Shown: positions 52,392-60,714 of the stretch, piece after piece
Numbering within the stretch: position 1 is the first letter of the stretch
Layout of the letters: each line of letters begins with the position of its first letter
NCBI GenBank assembly: GCA_036381015.1
Contig: DASVDR010000025.1
Coordinates: 1 to 64,000 of the forward strand
Length of the DNA: 64,000 bases
Source: Gammaproteobacteria bacterium
GTDB taxonomy: Bacteria; Pseudomonadota; Gammaproteobacteria; Steroidobacterales; Rariloculaceae
Direction of reading: 5' to 3'
The notes under the pieces: generated by a model
The model's database searches: none
The model's input: the letters and a program-made list of their open reading frames with translations, nothing else
What the model was told of the DNA's origin: nothing
Position numbers and translations under genes: made by a program

Positions 52392-53849
52392 TCACCGCCG
52401 CAAGAGCTCCGGCGACGCCAGCAGCAGCGTGAGCGCTTGCGGCCGAGTCGCGGCACCCGCGACCGCGCGGCGCGTCTCCTCGCTCAGCGTCGCGCCGAGA
52501 AGCTGCTCGGCGAGCTCGGCCGCGTCGTAGCGGCCGCCGACGCGGCCCGCGAGCGCGCCGGCCCACTCGATGCGCTTCAGCAGCGCCGAAGGCGCATCCC
52601 AGTCGGCGCTGCGGTCCGGCCAACCGGCCGGAGAGCCGGGCGCGTACGGGCGTTGCCCGAGCAGCGTGAGCGCCGCGGTCCCGCGACCGGCGTCGATCGG
52701 CGAATCGAGAGCGCGGAAGACCGAGAAGACGTAATCGTTCGGCGTCTTGTACTTGGCGAATGGCTCCCGCCACGCCGCCGGCGCACCGATCAGCTCGCGA
52801 TAGACGGCAGGCAAGTGCCCGCCGGTCTCGGCGAACGCCGCCGCGAGCCGGCCGACGACATCCCGCGGCGGGTCGTCCGCGACGAAGTGTCGAGCGAGCT
52901 TCGTCGCGAGAAACTCGGCGGTCGACGGATGTGCCGCGAGGTCGCGCAGGACCGCGACGCCCTGCGCCTCGCCGTCCTCGGCATAACGGCGGCCGAGGAT
53001 CCGCTGCGCGCCGGGCTCGTGCATCTCGGAACGAAACGCGAACTCTCCCGGCCGGTGCGTTTCCGGGCGGAAGCGGCCGGCCGCGGGACCGACGACCGAC
53101 CAGCCGGTCAGCACGTTCGCGAGCGCGATCACGTCCTCTTGGGTGTAACCGCTGCGAACGCCGAGCGTGTGCAGCTCGAGGATCTCGCGGGCGAGATTCT
53201 CGTTGCGGCCGACGTCTCGGCCGGCGCGGGCCGCGCGCCTTCCGATCGACGAATTCGGGCCGATCGAGCGGTAGTTGTCGAGATAGATCAGCATGGCCGG
53301 ATGGCGCTCGACAGCGAGCAGCAGATCGGCGAAATCGCCCAGCACGTGCGGCCGGATCGCCTCGCGCTCGAACGCGCCGGCGAGCCCCAGGACCGCGGGC
53401 TTGTCGACGGAGACGGCGAAGTGGTTGGTCCAGAACTGCGTGAGCCGCTCGAGAAACGGGCGATCCGTCGCGACGGCATGCCGAAAGCGCGCGTCGACCT
53501 CGGCCGCATACGCGGCGCGTGCCGATCCGCCTCGCGCTGCGGTCCGGGCGGGGTCCCGCTCTTCCGAGGCGTCCGCCCCAGGCCTCGCTTCGGAGCTTCG
53601 GCCCTCCGCTCCCGGCGGATCCTCCGCCGTCCGGCCGAGCCGTTTGGCGCGATCCGCGCGGCGCCGCGCCAACGTCTCGGCAAGCACGCCGGCCGCGCTA
53701 CGGAGGCCGGCGCCCGAGAGCGTCGGAGCCGGCGGCTCGAGCTGAGCCGCGAGCCAGCCGCGCGGGTCGCCGGCGATCCGGTCGAGCTCGCCGGGCCGAG
53801 CGCCGAGGCCGAAACGGTTCGCCGCGATGGCCGAAGCGAAGTCCTTCAT
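52392..53849 (-). CDS. DUF1800 family protein
   Basis: The 485-residue protein starts AIAANRFGLGARPGELDRI, the DUF1800 N-terminus, and carries LTQFWTNHFAVS (about residues 140-151), YLDNYRSIGPNS (about 195) and NENLAREILELHTLGVRSGYTQEDVIALANVLTGWSV (about 215-252). FLATKLARHFVADDPP and a C-terminal helical segment complete the family pattern. A highly charged stretch between residues 65 and 115 looks like a lineage-specific insertion. No signal peptide is seen. It lies 75 bp upstream of the DUF1501 gene; the pair recurs across bacteria but its biochemical role is not established. Confidence 0.92.
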   Translation of the reverse strand: MKDFASAIAANRFGLGARPGELDRIAGDPRGWLAAQLEPPAPTLSGAGLRSAAGVLAETLARRRADRAKRLGRTAEDPPGAEGRSSEARPGADASEERDPARTAARGGSARAAYAAEVDARFRHAVATDRPFLERLTQFWTNHFAVSVDKPAVLGLAGAFEREAIRPHVLGDFADLLLAVERHPAMLIYLDNYRSIGPNSSIGRRAARAGRDVGRNENLAREILELHTLGVRSGYTQEDVIALANVLTGWSVVGPAAGRFRPETHRPGEFAFRSEMHEPGAQRILGRRYAEDGEAQGVAVLRDLAAHPSTAEFLATKLARHFVADDPPRDVVGRLAAAFAETGGHLPAVYRELIGAPAAWREPFAKYKTPNDYVFSVFRALDSPIDAGRGTAALTLLGQRPYAPGSPAGWPDRSADWDAPSALLKRIEWAGALAGRVGGRYDAAELAEQLLGATLSEETRRAVAGAATRPQALTLLLASPELLRR

Positions 53850-54065
53850 CCGTTCACCCTCCTGTCGTCGCCGGCTGCCGGGCTGCTTTCCTCCAACGCA
53901 CGGGACCGGAGCCGCGTTGACAGGGGCGCTGCCGGCGTGTCAACCGCGGGGCGGGGTCGTGCGTTACAGGTCCGAGCGTGAAACGTGACTGCGTGCACGG
54001 ATTCGATCGAGCGCCGGCCGAGGGCGCTCGGGACGAGGCTAACATGGCGTGCATCGGGGCAGCGG

Positions 54066-54662
54066 ATGCGGCTTGGACGGGAGGGAACGCTGGATTCGGG
54101 CATCGAAATCCAGGCGCTCGAAGCAGGCATCGAGATCGAGGCCTTTCTTCGAGACGTGGAGGCGCGCGCCTATCGCATCGCGTGGATCGGCATTCGCGAC
54201 CGCGACGAGGCGCTCGACATCGTGCAGGACGCGATGATTCGGCTCGTTCGCCGTTACGCGCGGCGGCCGAGCGCCGAGTGGCGCGCGATCTTCTATCGGA
54301 TCCTCCAGAATCGGATTCGAGACGCGCAGCGCCGGCGGACCGTCCGCTCGCGCGTGCTCGCGTTCTTCGGCGGAGGCGACGCCGAGCGGGACCCGATCGA
54401 AGAAGCGCCGGCGCCCGCCGTCGAGGACCCGCTCGAGCGCGCGTCCTCGGACGACGCGATGCGCGCGCTCGAAGAAGCGCTGCGGACGCTGCCGGCGCGC
54501 CAGCGCGAGGCCTTCATGCTGCGTAACTTCGAAGGGCTCGACGTCGCGCAGACGGCGGCCGCGATGCGCTGCACGCAAGGCAGCGTGAAGACCCACTACT
54601 CGCGGGCCGTGCATCGCCTACGCGAGTTGCTGGCGGACCACGACGAGGAGCAACGGGAATGA
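54066..54662 (+). CDS. ECF-type RNA polymerase sigma factor
   Basis: The 198-residue protein (ATG at 54066; a GTG at 53985 gives 225) has region 2 in ARAYRIAWIGIRDRDEALDIVQDAMIRLVRRYARRPSAEWRAIFYRILQNRIRD (about residues 34-88) with the DIVQD core-binding helix. A linker rich in Glu/Asp/Pro follows (about 100-130). Region 4 is LEEALRTLPARQREAFMLRNFEGLDVAQTAAAMRCTQGSVKTHYSRAVHRLRELL (about 135-190). It starts a four-gene overlapping operon and its stop overlaps the next gene by 4 nt (ATGA), the usual place of an anti-sigma factor. Confidence 0.93.
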   Translation: MRLGREGTLDSGIEIQALEAGIEIEAFLRDVEARAYRIAWIGIRDRDEALDIVQDAMIRLVRRYARRPSAEWRAIFYRILQNRIRDAQRRRTVRSRVLAFFGGGDAERDPIEEAPAPAVEDPLERASSDDAMRALEEALRTLPARQREAFMLRNFEGLDVAQTAAAMRCTQGSVKTHYSRAVHRLRELLADHDEEQRE

Positions 54663-55060
54663 ACGAACGTCGGCCGCAAAACGAAAGCGATTTCGAACGG
54701 CACGCGAGACAGGCGTTCGAACGCAGCGTCGACGCGCTCGACGTCGCGACGAGAAGCCGCCTCCGGGATGCCCGGCTGCGCGCACTCGAGGCGCTCGAGC
54801 CGCGCGCCCCGTTCGCGGCCGTTCCGCGATGGTCGCTCGCGGCGGCCGCGACGCTCGCGGCGGTCGCGATCGGGTGGTGGCTGGGCCCGCTCGGGTCCCC
54901 CTCCGCGGACCCGCGCGTCGACTTGGCCGCTCTCGGCGATCTCGAGATTCTGTCCGGAGAGGAGGATCTCGAGATGCTGACGGAGGATCTCGAGTTCTAC
55001 GTGTGGCTCGAGGAGCAGCCCGAGCTCGAGCCGGGCGCGGCAGCCGACGGCGCCGGATGA
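54659..55060 (+). CDS. Putative anti-sigma or regulatory membrane protein
   Basis: The 133-residue protein has a cytoplasmic N-terminal part (about residues 1-55, helical: FERHARQAFERSVDALDVATRSRLRDARLRALEALEP) with no zinc-type HxxxCxxC motif. One membrane helix follows (WSLAAAATLAAVAIGWWLG, about 58-76), then a strongly acidic tail with LGDLEILSGEEDLEMLTEDLEFYVWLEEQPELE. The topology fits a small anti-sigma factor or the DUF3619-like proteins found beside ECF sigma genes. Overlap by ATGA on both sides indicates coupling with the sigma factor and with the gene at 55057. Role inferred from position. Confidence 0.75.
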   Translation: MNERRPQNESDFERHARQAFERSVDALDVATRSRLRDARLRALEALEPRAPFAAVPRWSLAAAATLAAVAIGWWLGPLGSPSADPRVDLAALGDLEILSGEEDLEMLTEDLEFYVWLEEQPELEPGAAADGAG

Positions 55061-55302
55061 TCCGTCCCGCCGCGGTCGGCCTGCTCGCGGCTCTCGGGGC
55101 CGCCGCGCTGCCTGCGCAGGAGCCGGCGCCCGGTCCGGACGTCGACCTGCTCGAATATCTCGGCAGCTGGGGCGCGGGCGAGGACGAAGAGTTGTGGCGG
55201 ATTGCGGAATCGGAGAACGAGCGCGCCCATCGGGAGGCGCCGCCGAAGGACGACGCCAAGTCCCCGGAGCGTGCGAGGAAAGACGATGACGAGAGCAACT
55301 AG
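55057..55302 (+). CDS. Small secreted acidic protein
   Basis: The 81-residue protein starts MIRPAAVGLLAALGAAALPA, a signal peptide with cleavage about residue 20. The mature part is acidic: DVDLLEYLGSWGAGEDEELWRIAESENERAHRE, then a Lys/Asp/Glu tail. The LLEYLGSW segment resembles short secreted proteins commonly found in ECF sigma/DUF3106 operons. It overlaps the preceding gene by 4 nt and the following one by 17 nt. No catalytic feature is seen. It may be a sensor or scaffold for the envelope stress pathway, by context only. Confidence 0.72.
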   Translation: MIRPAAVGLLAALGAAALPAQEPAPGPDVDLLEYLGSWGAGEDEELWRIAESENERAHREAPPKDDAKSPERARKDDDESN

Positions 55303-55813
55303 AATCGCCGCGCTCGGCCTGGCGCTCTTGACGCTCGCGGGCCGCGCGGACGCTCAGGGGATCGCCTGGGACGAGCTGAGCGACGCGCAGCGCCGGCTGC
55401 TCGCGCCTCAGCAAGAGCAGTGGGATCGGCTCGACCCGGAGCGCCAGGAGCGCATCGCGCGCGGAGCGGAGCGGTGGCTCGAGATGGCCCCCGAAGAGCG
55501 CCAGCGTGCACGGGAGCGGTTCCGTCGCTGGCAAGCGCTGCCGGAGGATCAGCGCGCGGCCATCCGCGAGCGGTACGCCGAGCTTCGGCGCCTTCCGCCG
55601 GCCGAGCGGCAGCGCCTGCTCGAGACTTATCGCCGCTACCGCGCGCTGCCGCCCGAACGCCGCCTCGAGCTGCGCGAGCGGTTTCGCGAGCTGACGCCGG
55701 AGCAGCGGCGTGCGCTGCGGCAGCGCGCCGTGCGCCGGCCGCTACCGCGAGCCGTGCCGCGCAGCGGCACGCCGCAGCGGCCACAGCAGCGCGCTCCACG
55801 CCGCGCGCGCTGA
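55286..55813 (+). CDS. DUF3106-type secreted Arg/Glu/Pro-rich protein
   Basis: The 175-residue protein has a signal peptide (IAALGLALLTLAGRADA-QGI) and a mature chain of repeated helical units: WDELSDAQRRLLAPQQEQWDRLDPERQERIARGAERWLEMAPEERQRARERFRRWQALPEDQRAAIRERYAELRRLPPAERQRLLETYRRYRALPPERR. The recurring L-x-P-E-x-R/Q-x-x pattern, about 15-20 residues per unit, defines DUF3106. The end is very basic (ALRQRAVRRPLPRAVP). The family may bind metal or periplasmic partners; function is unknown. It is the last gene of the sigma operon, followed by the hairpin at 55830-55872. Confidence 0.8.
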   Translation: MTRATRIAALGLALLTLAGRADAQGIAWDELSDAQRRLLAPQQEQWDRLDPERQERIARGAERWLEMAPEERQRARERFRRWQALPEDQRAAIRERYAELRRLPPAERQRLLETYRRYRALPPERRLELRERFRELTPEQRRALRQRAVRRPLPRAVPRSGTPQRPQQRAPRRAR

Positions 55814-55829
55814 TCCTCGGACGATGCAG

Positions 55830-55872
55830 GAACGAGAAGGCCCCGGCGGGCACCCGCCGGGGCCTCTCGTTC
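55830..55872. terminator. Bidirectional hairpin terminator
   Basis: A long stem of about 20 bp (GAACGAGA... with ...TCTCGTTC, one bulged A) with a GC-rich core and a short loop centred at about 55851-55853 lies between the convergent genes ending at 55813 and 55895. No T tract follows, but stability should be very high. Confidence 0.65.
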
Positions 55873-55894
55873 GAGACGCGCTGGAACGCTCGAA

Positions 55895-56278
55895 TCAGGT
55901 GCGGCGATCGGCCCTCGCCGCGCGGCGGTCGAATCGGCGCTCGACGCGGTCCCCGCGCCGGTCCAGTCTCCGATCGGCGCGCGCGCCGCGCCGATCGAGC
56001 CGGTTGTCGACGCGGTCCCCACGTCGATCGAGCCGCTCGGCCGCGACATCCCGATCCGCCTCCTCGGCGCGTGCCGCGGCCCGATCGAGGCGGCGGTCGA
56101 TTCGATCGCCCCGCCGGTCGGCGTGCCGCTCGACGCGGTCGCCGCGGCGGTCGAGACGCTCCTCGATGCGCTCGCCGCGCTCGTCGAGCCGCTCGCTCCG
56201 GTCCACGGGCTCGTCCGCGAGCAGCGGCCTCGCGAGCAGCAGCAATCCGACGCCGATCCATGTCGCACTGGTTTTCAC
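55895..56278 (-). CDS. Secreted repetitive DRRGDR protein
   Basis: The 127-residue protein has a signal peptide (ATWIGVGLLLLARPLLA-DEP). Almost the whole mature chain then consists of repeats of D-R-R-G-D-R-[VI]-[ED]-[RN]-[HR]-[LAF] in heptad/undecad spacing, about nine units. It is composed mainly of Arg, Asp, Glu, Leu and Gly, predicting long charged helices or a coiled coil. I recognise no named domain. It faces the DUF3106 gene of the sigma operon tail to tail and shares its Arg/Glu repeat style, so a related envelope role is possible. Confidence 0.7.
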   Translation of the reverse strand: MKTSATWIGVGLLLLARPLLADEPVDRSERLDERGERIEERLDRRGDRVERHADRRGDRIDRRLDRAAARAEEADRDVAAERLDRRGDRVDNRLDRRGARADRRLDRRGDRVERRFDRRAARADRRT

Positions 56279-56427
56279 GATGTCTCTCCCTCGATGCGTA
56301 TCAAGACATGCTTAAAACGCACGCGCCGGGTCGAGGGTTGACGCCGAGCCTGCGGTTCGGCCGCGCGTGCACGGCATGAACGCGTCGTCGTAACATTCGG
56401 GCCCGAGCCCTCGGAAGGAGCCACGCG

Positions 56428-58176
56428 ATGAAGAGCCGCCGGTCGAGCCTTATCCTGCCGCTCGTCGGACTGATCTCGAGTCCGGTGCTCGCCGACGACG
56501 GCGGCTTCGTGCCGGTCACGGACGAGATGCTGCGGCATCCGGACGCCGCCGATTGGCCGTCCTGGCGCCGCACGCTGGACGGCTGGGGGTACAGCCCGCT
56601 CGATCGGATCGACCGCGACAACGTGAGCGATCTAGAGCTCGTCTGGTCGAAGGATCTCCCGGACGCGCCGAGCCAGGAAGGCGTCCCGCTCGTCTATCGA
56701 GGCGTGATGTATTACCCGGGGCCGATGGATGTGACGACCGCGATGAACGCGGCCACCGGCGAGACGTTGTGGGAGCACCGGCGCGACCTGCCGGACGACG
56801 TCGGCCGCTACGTGCCCTTCCCCGCGACGAACCGCAATCTCGCGATCTACGGCAGGCTGATCATCGACAACGGCTCGGACGGCTTCATCTACGCGCTCGA
56901 CGCGGAGAGCGGAGCGCTCGTTTGGGAAACGAAGGTTCTGGACTACCGGACCCATCCCGCGAAGCAGGGCTCGGGCCCGATCGTGGCCGACGGTATCCTC
57001 ATCTCGGGGCGCAATTGCATGCCCGAGGCCGGGCCGGACGCGTGCGTGATCACGGCGCACGACGCGCTCACCGGCAAGGAGCTGTGGCGGCGACGAACGA
57101 TCCCCCGTCCGGGGGAGCCGGGAAGCGAGAGCTGGGGGGACGTTCCGTACGAGCGCCGTTGGCACGTCGGTGCGTGGCTCGTGCCGAGCTACGATCCGGA
57201 GCTCGGCCTCGTCTACGTCGGCACGTCGGTGACGGCCCCGGCCCCGAAATTCATGCTCGCCGGCAACGATCGCGACTATCTCTACCACAACTCCACGCTC
57301 GCCCTCGACGTGCGGAGCGGGGAGATCGTTTGGCACTACCAGCATCTCGTGGACCATTGGGATCTCGATCACGCGTTCGAGCGGATGCTGATCGATACCG
57401 CCGTCGCGCCGGATGCGGCCGAGGTGCGTTGGATCGCTCCCGGGCTTCGGCCGGGCGAGCGACGGCGCGTCGTGACCGGAATTCCGGGCAAGACCGGGAT
57501 CGTCTACACGCTGGACCGGGAGACGGGGGAATTTCTCTGGGCGCGCCCGACGATCCGGCAGAACGTCGTGGCCGACATCGACGGCGCAACCGGCGACGTG
57601 TCGATCAACCCCGACACGCTTTTCACGGCCGCGAATCAGGAGCGCTTCGTGTGCCCCACGCCGAACGGCGGCAAGAATTGGCCGGCCGGCACCTACAGCC
57701 CTCGCACCGGCGCCATGTACTTCACGCTTGCGAACACGTGCATGACGGCGAGATCGATTGCGGATGAAGCGACGCCGGAATTGGTCTACGCCGTCGAGAG
57801 CGATACCGAGATCGCGCCGGGCACGACTCGGCTCGGCACGCTTCGCGCGCTTTCGGCGGAAACCGGCGCGGAGCTGTGGCGTTACGACCAGCGCGCCGCA
57901 ATGACCGGCCTGCTGTCGACGGCCGGTGACCTGATATTCGGCGGCGACTTGGCCGGCATCTTCCGCGCTTTCGACGCGGCGACGGGTGAAGTGCTGTGGG
58001 AGACGGACCTCGGCGCGCCGGTCTCGGGCCACCCGATCACGTTCGCCGTGGACGGACGACAATTCGTCTCGATCAGCACGGGGCGCTCGAACCTGACGGG
58101 CGCGCTCGCCCGTTACACGCCGGACGCCGTTGCCGAGAGCGCCGACAGCAAGCTCTTCGTGTTCGCGCTTCCGTGA
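56428..58176 (+). CDS. PQQ-dependent dehydrogenase-like quinoprotein
   Basis: The 582-residue periplasmic beta-propeller has a signal peptide (LILPLVGLISSPVLA-DDG). Multiple tryptophan-docking repeats are visible: AMNAATGETLWEHRRDL, YALDAESGALVWETKV, AHDALTGKELWRR, TLDRETGEFLWA, LSAETGAELWRYD and AFDAATGEVLWETDL. The active-site-like WHYQHLVDHWDLDH (about residue 310) and PNGGKNWPAGTYSPRTG (about 410) match methanol/alcohol dehydrogenase alpha chains. The vicinal CC disulfide of those enzymes is not evident, and no haem c motif is fused. Substrate unknown; probably an alcohol or aldehyde. Confidence 0.88.
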   Translation: MKSRRSSLILPLVGLISSPVLADDGGFVPVTDEMLRHPDAADWPSWRRTLDGWGYSPLDRIDRDNVSDLELVWSKDLPDAPSQEGVPLVYRGVMYYPGPMDVTTAMNAATGETLWEHRRDLPDDVGRYVPFPATNRNLAIYGRLIIDNGSDGFIYALDAESGALVWETKVLDYRTHPAKQGSGPIVADGILISGRNCMPEAGPDACVITAHDALTGKELWRRRTIPRPGEPGSESWGDVPYERRWHVGAWLVPSYDPELGLVYVGTSVTAPAPKFMLAGNDRDYLYHNSTLALDVRSGEIVWHYQHLVDHWDLDHAFERMLIDTAVAPDAAEVRWIAPGLRPGERRRVVTGIPGKTGIVYTLDRETGEFLWARPTIRQNVVADIDGATGDVSINPDTLFTAANQERFVCPTPNGGKNWPAGTYSPRTGAMYFTLANTCMTARSIADEATPELVYAVESDTEIAPGTTRLGTLRALSAETGAELWRYDQRAAMTGLLSTAGDLIFGGDLAGIFRAFDAATGEVLWETDLGAPVSGHPITFAVDGRQFVSISTGRSNLTGALARYTPDAVAESADSKLFVFALP

Positions 58177-58203
58177 CCGGATCGGGCGACCGGCGCCTTG
58201 CGA

Positions 58204-59382
58204 TCAGGCGAGCTGCGCGCGATACCCGCGCAGCTGGCGCGCGAAGTCCTCGAGCGCCGCGATGCCGCTCGATTCCGCGTCGGCGCACCACGCCTGGAGG
58301 CGGGCCAGAAGCTCCTGCTGCCCCTTGGCCTGCTGCGTCCAAAGCGCCTTCAGCCGCAGCTTGAAGTCGTAGATCGTCCTGAGCCGCGTGTTCGTCCGCA
58401 GCACCTCCTCCAAGTGACGGTGACGCTGCGCGTCGAGCGACGCTTCCTCGCGCAGGATCGACGAGCGGATCGCGCGCAGCCGCCGGCGCGCCTCGCCGGT
58501 GAGCGCCCGCGACTCGGCCCGCAGGACCGGGCAGACGACGCGGCTGCCGTAGAGCTTCAGCACATGGAAGCGATTCGCGACGACCGCGCGGAGCATGTCC
58601 ATGTCGACGACCTGACGTCCGCTGACGAACTCCGTTTTCGGCGCCTTGCGGCGGACCGCGGCGAGACCGAGGGCCTCGAGCGTGCGGATGTAGAGCCAGC
58701 CGATGTCGAATTCCCACCACTTGTTCGACAGACGCGCCGAGGAGCCGTAGGCATGATGGTTGTTGTGCAGCTCCTCGCCGCCGATCAGGATGCCGATCGG
58801 GATGATGTTTCGCGACGCGTCCTGCGTCTCGAAATTACGGTAACCCCAATAATGCCCGACGCCGTTGATCACGCCGGCGGCCCAGAACGGAATCCAGACC
58901 ATCTGCACCGCGAAAATCCACAGGCCGGCGAGCCCGAACATCAGCACGTCGACGGCGAGCATCGTGCCGATGCCGAGAAAACGGTGCTTCGAGTAGATGT
59001 GGCGCTCGACCCAGTCGTCCGGCGTCCCCGCGCCGAAGGCGTCGAGCGTCTCCTGCTTACAGGCCTCCATGCGATAGAGCCACGCTCCGGCGAAGAGGAC
59101 ACGCCAAATGCCCTTGCGCTGGGGGCTGTGAGGATCGTCGTCGCTTTCGCAGCGCGCATGATGCTTGCGATGCACGGCCACCCATTGCCGGGTCACCATG
59201 CCGGTCGTAAGCCAGAGCCAGAACCGAAAGAAATGGCTGACCCCGGGATGAAGCGTCAGCGCCCGATGCGCCTGGTGGCGATGCAGGTAAATCGTGACGC
59301 TCGCGATCGTCACGTGAGTGAGCGCCAAAGCCGCAGCGACGTAGCCCCACACGGGAAGCGGTAACAAACCCTCGAAGAACAT
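58204..59382 (-). CDS. Delta-9 acyl fatty acid desaturase (DesA-like)
   Basis: The 392-residue membrane di-iron enzyme introduces a double bond into acyl chains. The three histidine boxes are complete: YLHRHQAHRAL (about residues 32-42), VHRKHHARCES (about 68-78) and EELHNNHHAYGSSARLS (about 210-226). Four membrane helices bracket them (ALALTHVTIASVTIYL, FFRFWLWLTTGMV, and two in MLAVDVLMFGLAGLWIFAVQMVWIPFWAAG). The C-terminal 130 residues form a soluble helical extension with QAKGQQELLARLQAWCADAESSG, as in aerobic gammaproteobacterial DesA/Des proteins. It converges with the quinoprotein gene. Confidence 0.93.
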   Translation of the reverse strand: MFFEGLLPLPVWGYVAAALALTHVTIASVTIYLHRHQAHRALTLHPGVSHFFRFWLWLTTGMVTRQWVAVHRKHHARCESDDDPHSPQRKGIWRVLFAGAWLYRMEACKQETLDAFGAGTPDDWVERHIYSKHRFLGIGTMLAVDVLMFGLAGLWIFAVQMVWIPFWAAGVINGVGHYWGYRNFETQDASRNIIPIGILIGGEELHNNHHAYGSSARLSNKWWEFDIGWLYIRTLEALGLAAVRRKAPKTEFVSGRQVVDMDMLRAVVANRFHVLKLYGSRVVCPVLRAESRALTGEARRRLRAIRSSILREEASLDAQRHRHLEEVLRTNTRLRTIYDFKLRLKALWTQQAKGQQELLARLQAWCADAESSGIAALEDFARQLRGYRAQLA

Positions 59383-59636
59383 TCAGACCTCTTGGATTTT
59401 CAATCGACAGGAGCGCTTTTCTCGCGGCGCGTGGTCGTCCCGCGTTCCCGTCCGAGCTCGCGCACCTTAGAGAGTAACAGAACGGCGCTCGAAGGCAGGG
59501 CTTTTTTCCGCACGATTTCGAAAAACGAAGCCGCCGGCCTCGCGGTGGCCGGAACGGGACCCGCTGCCGCTCGACCGGCAGAGGCGTCTTCGATAATGTA
59601 ACCTCCTCGCCTGCATCGAAGATTTGACATGGAGCC

Positions 59637-60029
59637 ATGCATTCACGAAGAACCGCTCGAACCGCTGCCTTCCTCGCCTGCCTCGCCGCCGTGGCCTTCC
59701 CGGCCGCCGCTCAAGAGGGTTTCCCGCTCGACGGCACGTGGCGAGGCGAATGGGGGCCGCCCGGGGAGGGGCACCGCGTCGTCATAGTGATGGACTGGGA
59801 CGGAGAGCGCATCAACGGAATGATCAATCCGGGGCCCGAATCGATCGAGTTCCGCCGCGCGGAGCTCGAGCCGAGCACCTGGACGGTGCGGATCGAAGCG
59901 GTGAATCACGAGGATCAGGAGATCCTGATCGAGGGCACCCTGCAGGACATCGGCTCCTACAACCGGTACATCGTCGGCACGTGGACCCAGGACGGTGCCG
60001 AGAACCCCTTCAAGATCACGCGCGAATAG
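59637..60029 (+). CDS. Small secreted protein with DGTWRGEW start
   Basis: The 130-residue protein has a signal peptide (TAAFLACLAAVAFPAAA-QEG), and the mature chain starts FPLDGTWRGEWGPPGEGHRVVIVMDWDGERINGMINPG, a beta-rich fold ending in VGTWTQDGAENPFKITRE. The x-L-x-G-x-W opening recalls the secreted proteins at 44886, 46338 and 48130, but it is much shorter and the later family block is missing, so it may be only a lipocalin-like neighbour type. No catalytic residues are identifiable. It lies 22 bp before the first RraA-like gene on the same strand. Confidence 0.72.
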   Translation: MHSRRTARTAAFLACLAAVAFPAAAQEGFPLDGTWRGEWGPPGEGHRVVIVMDWDGERINGMINPGPESIEFRRAELEPSTWTVRIEAVNHEDQEILIEGTLQDIGSYNRYIVGTWTQDGAENPFKITRE

Positions 60030-60051
60030 CGCCGCGCGAGGCTGCGTGAAG

Positions 60052-60714
60052 ATGACGCACGACGACAACGTCCGCCGAGCGGCCGGACTGGACACCGCCG
60101 CGATCAGCGACGCGCTCGACAAGCTCGGCATCGCGGGGCAGTGCCTCGGCATCAAGCCACGGGATCACTCGTTCCGGATGACGGGCCGGGCCTACACGGT
60201 TCTGTATCGTCCGGTCGACTCGTCGGAGCCCGGCACCGTAGGCGACTACATCGACGACCTCGAGCCCGGCACGGTCGTCGTCCTCGATAACGGCGGGCGC
60301 GAGGACGCGACGGTCTGGGGCGACATCCTGACCGGGCTCGCGCTTCGCAAAGGGCTCGCCGGCACCGTTATCGACGGCGCGAACCGCGACACGCACCTGT
60401 GCCTCGAATTCGGCTATCCGATCTTCAGCCGCAGCTACTCGATGCGCACCGGCAAGGATCGCGTGCAGGTCGACGCGGAGCAGGTGCCCGTCACGATCGG
60501 GCAGGCGCGGGTCCAGCCGGGCGACATCTTGCGGGGCGACGCGGACGGCGTCGTCGTGATCCCGAGATCGCGGGAGAACGAGGTGCTCGATATCGCCGAG
60601 GCGATCGACGCGGCCGAGGCGCGCATCCGCGAGCTTCTCGCGAGCGGCAAGCGGCTCGACGAAGCGCGCAAGCTCCTCGGCTATCACCGTCTGCAAACTC
60701 GGAGCGCGAAATGA
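60052..60714 (+). CDS. RraA-family protein / HMG aldolase-like (copy 1)
   Basis: The 220-residue protein is an RraA fold of the 4-hydroxy-4-methyl-2-oxoglutarate aldolase type. AAISDALDKLGIAGQCLGIKP (about residues 16-36), ATVWGDILTGLALRKGLAGTVIDGANRD (about 80-107) with the substrate-binding Arg-Asp pair, and GDILRGDADGVVVIPR (about 158-173) are visible. The canonical GG after W is GD here. Such enzymes cleave oxaloacetate-like products of protocatechuate and gallate breakdown with Mg2+; true RraA instead inhibits RNase E. The long C-terminal helix (about 175-220) and neighbours favour an enzyme. The stop overlaps copy 2 by ATGA. Confidence 0.85.
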   Translation: MTHDDNVRRAAGLDTAAISDALDKLGIAGQCLGIKPRDHSFRMTGRAYTVLYRPVDSSEPGTVGDYIDDLEPGTVVVLDNGGREDATVWGDILTGLALRKGLAGTVIDGANRDTHLCLEFGYPIFSRSYSMRTGKDRVQVDAEQVPVTIGQARVQPGDILRGDADGVVVIPRSRENEVLDIAEAIDAAEARIRELLASGKRLDEARKLLGYHRLQTRSAK

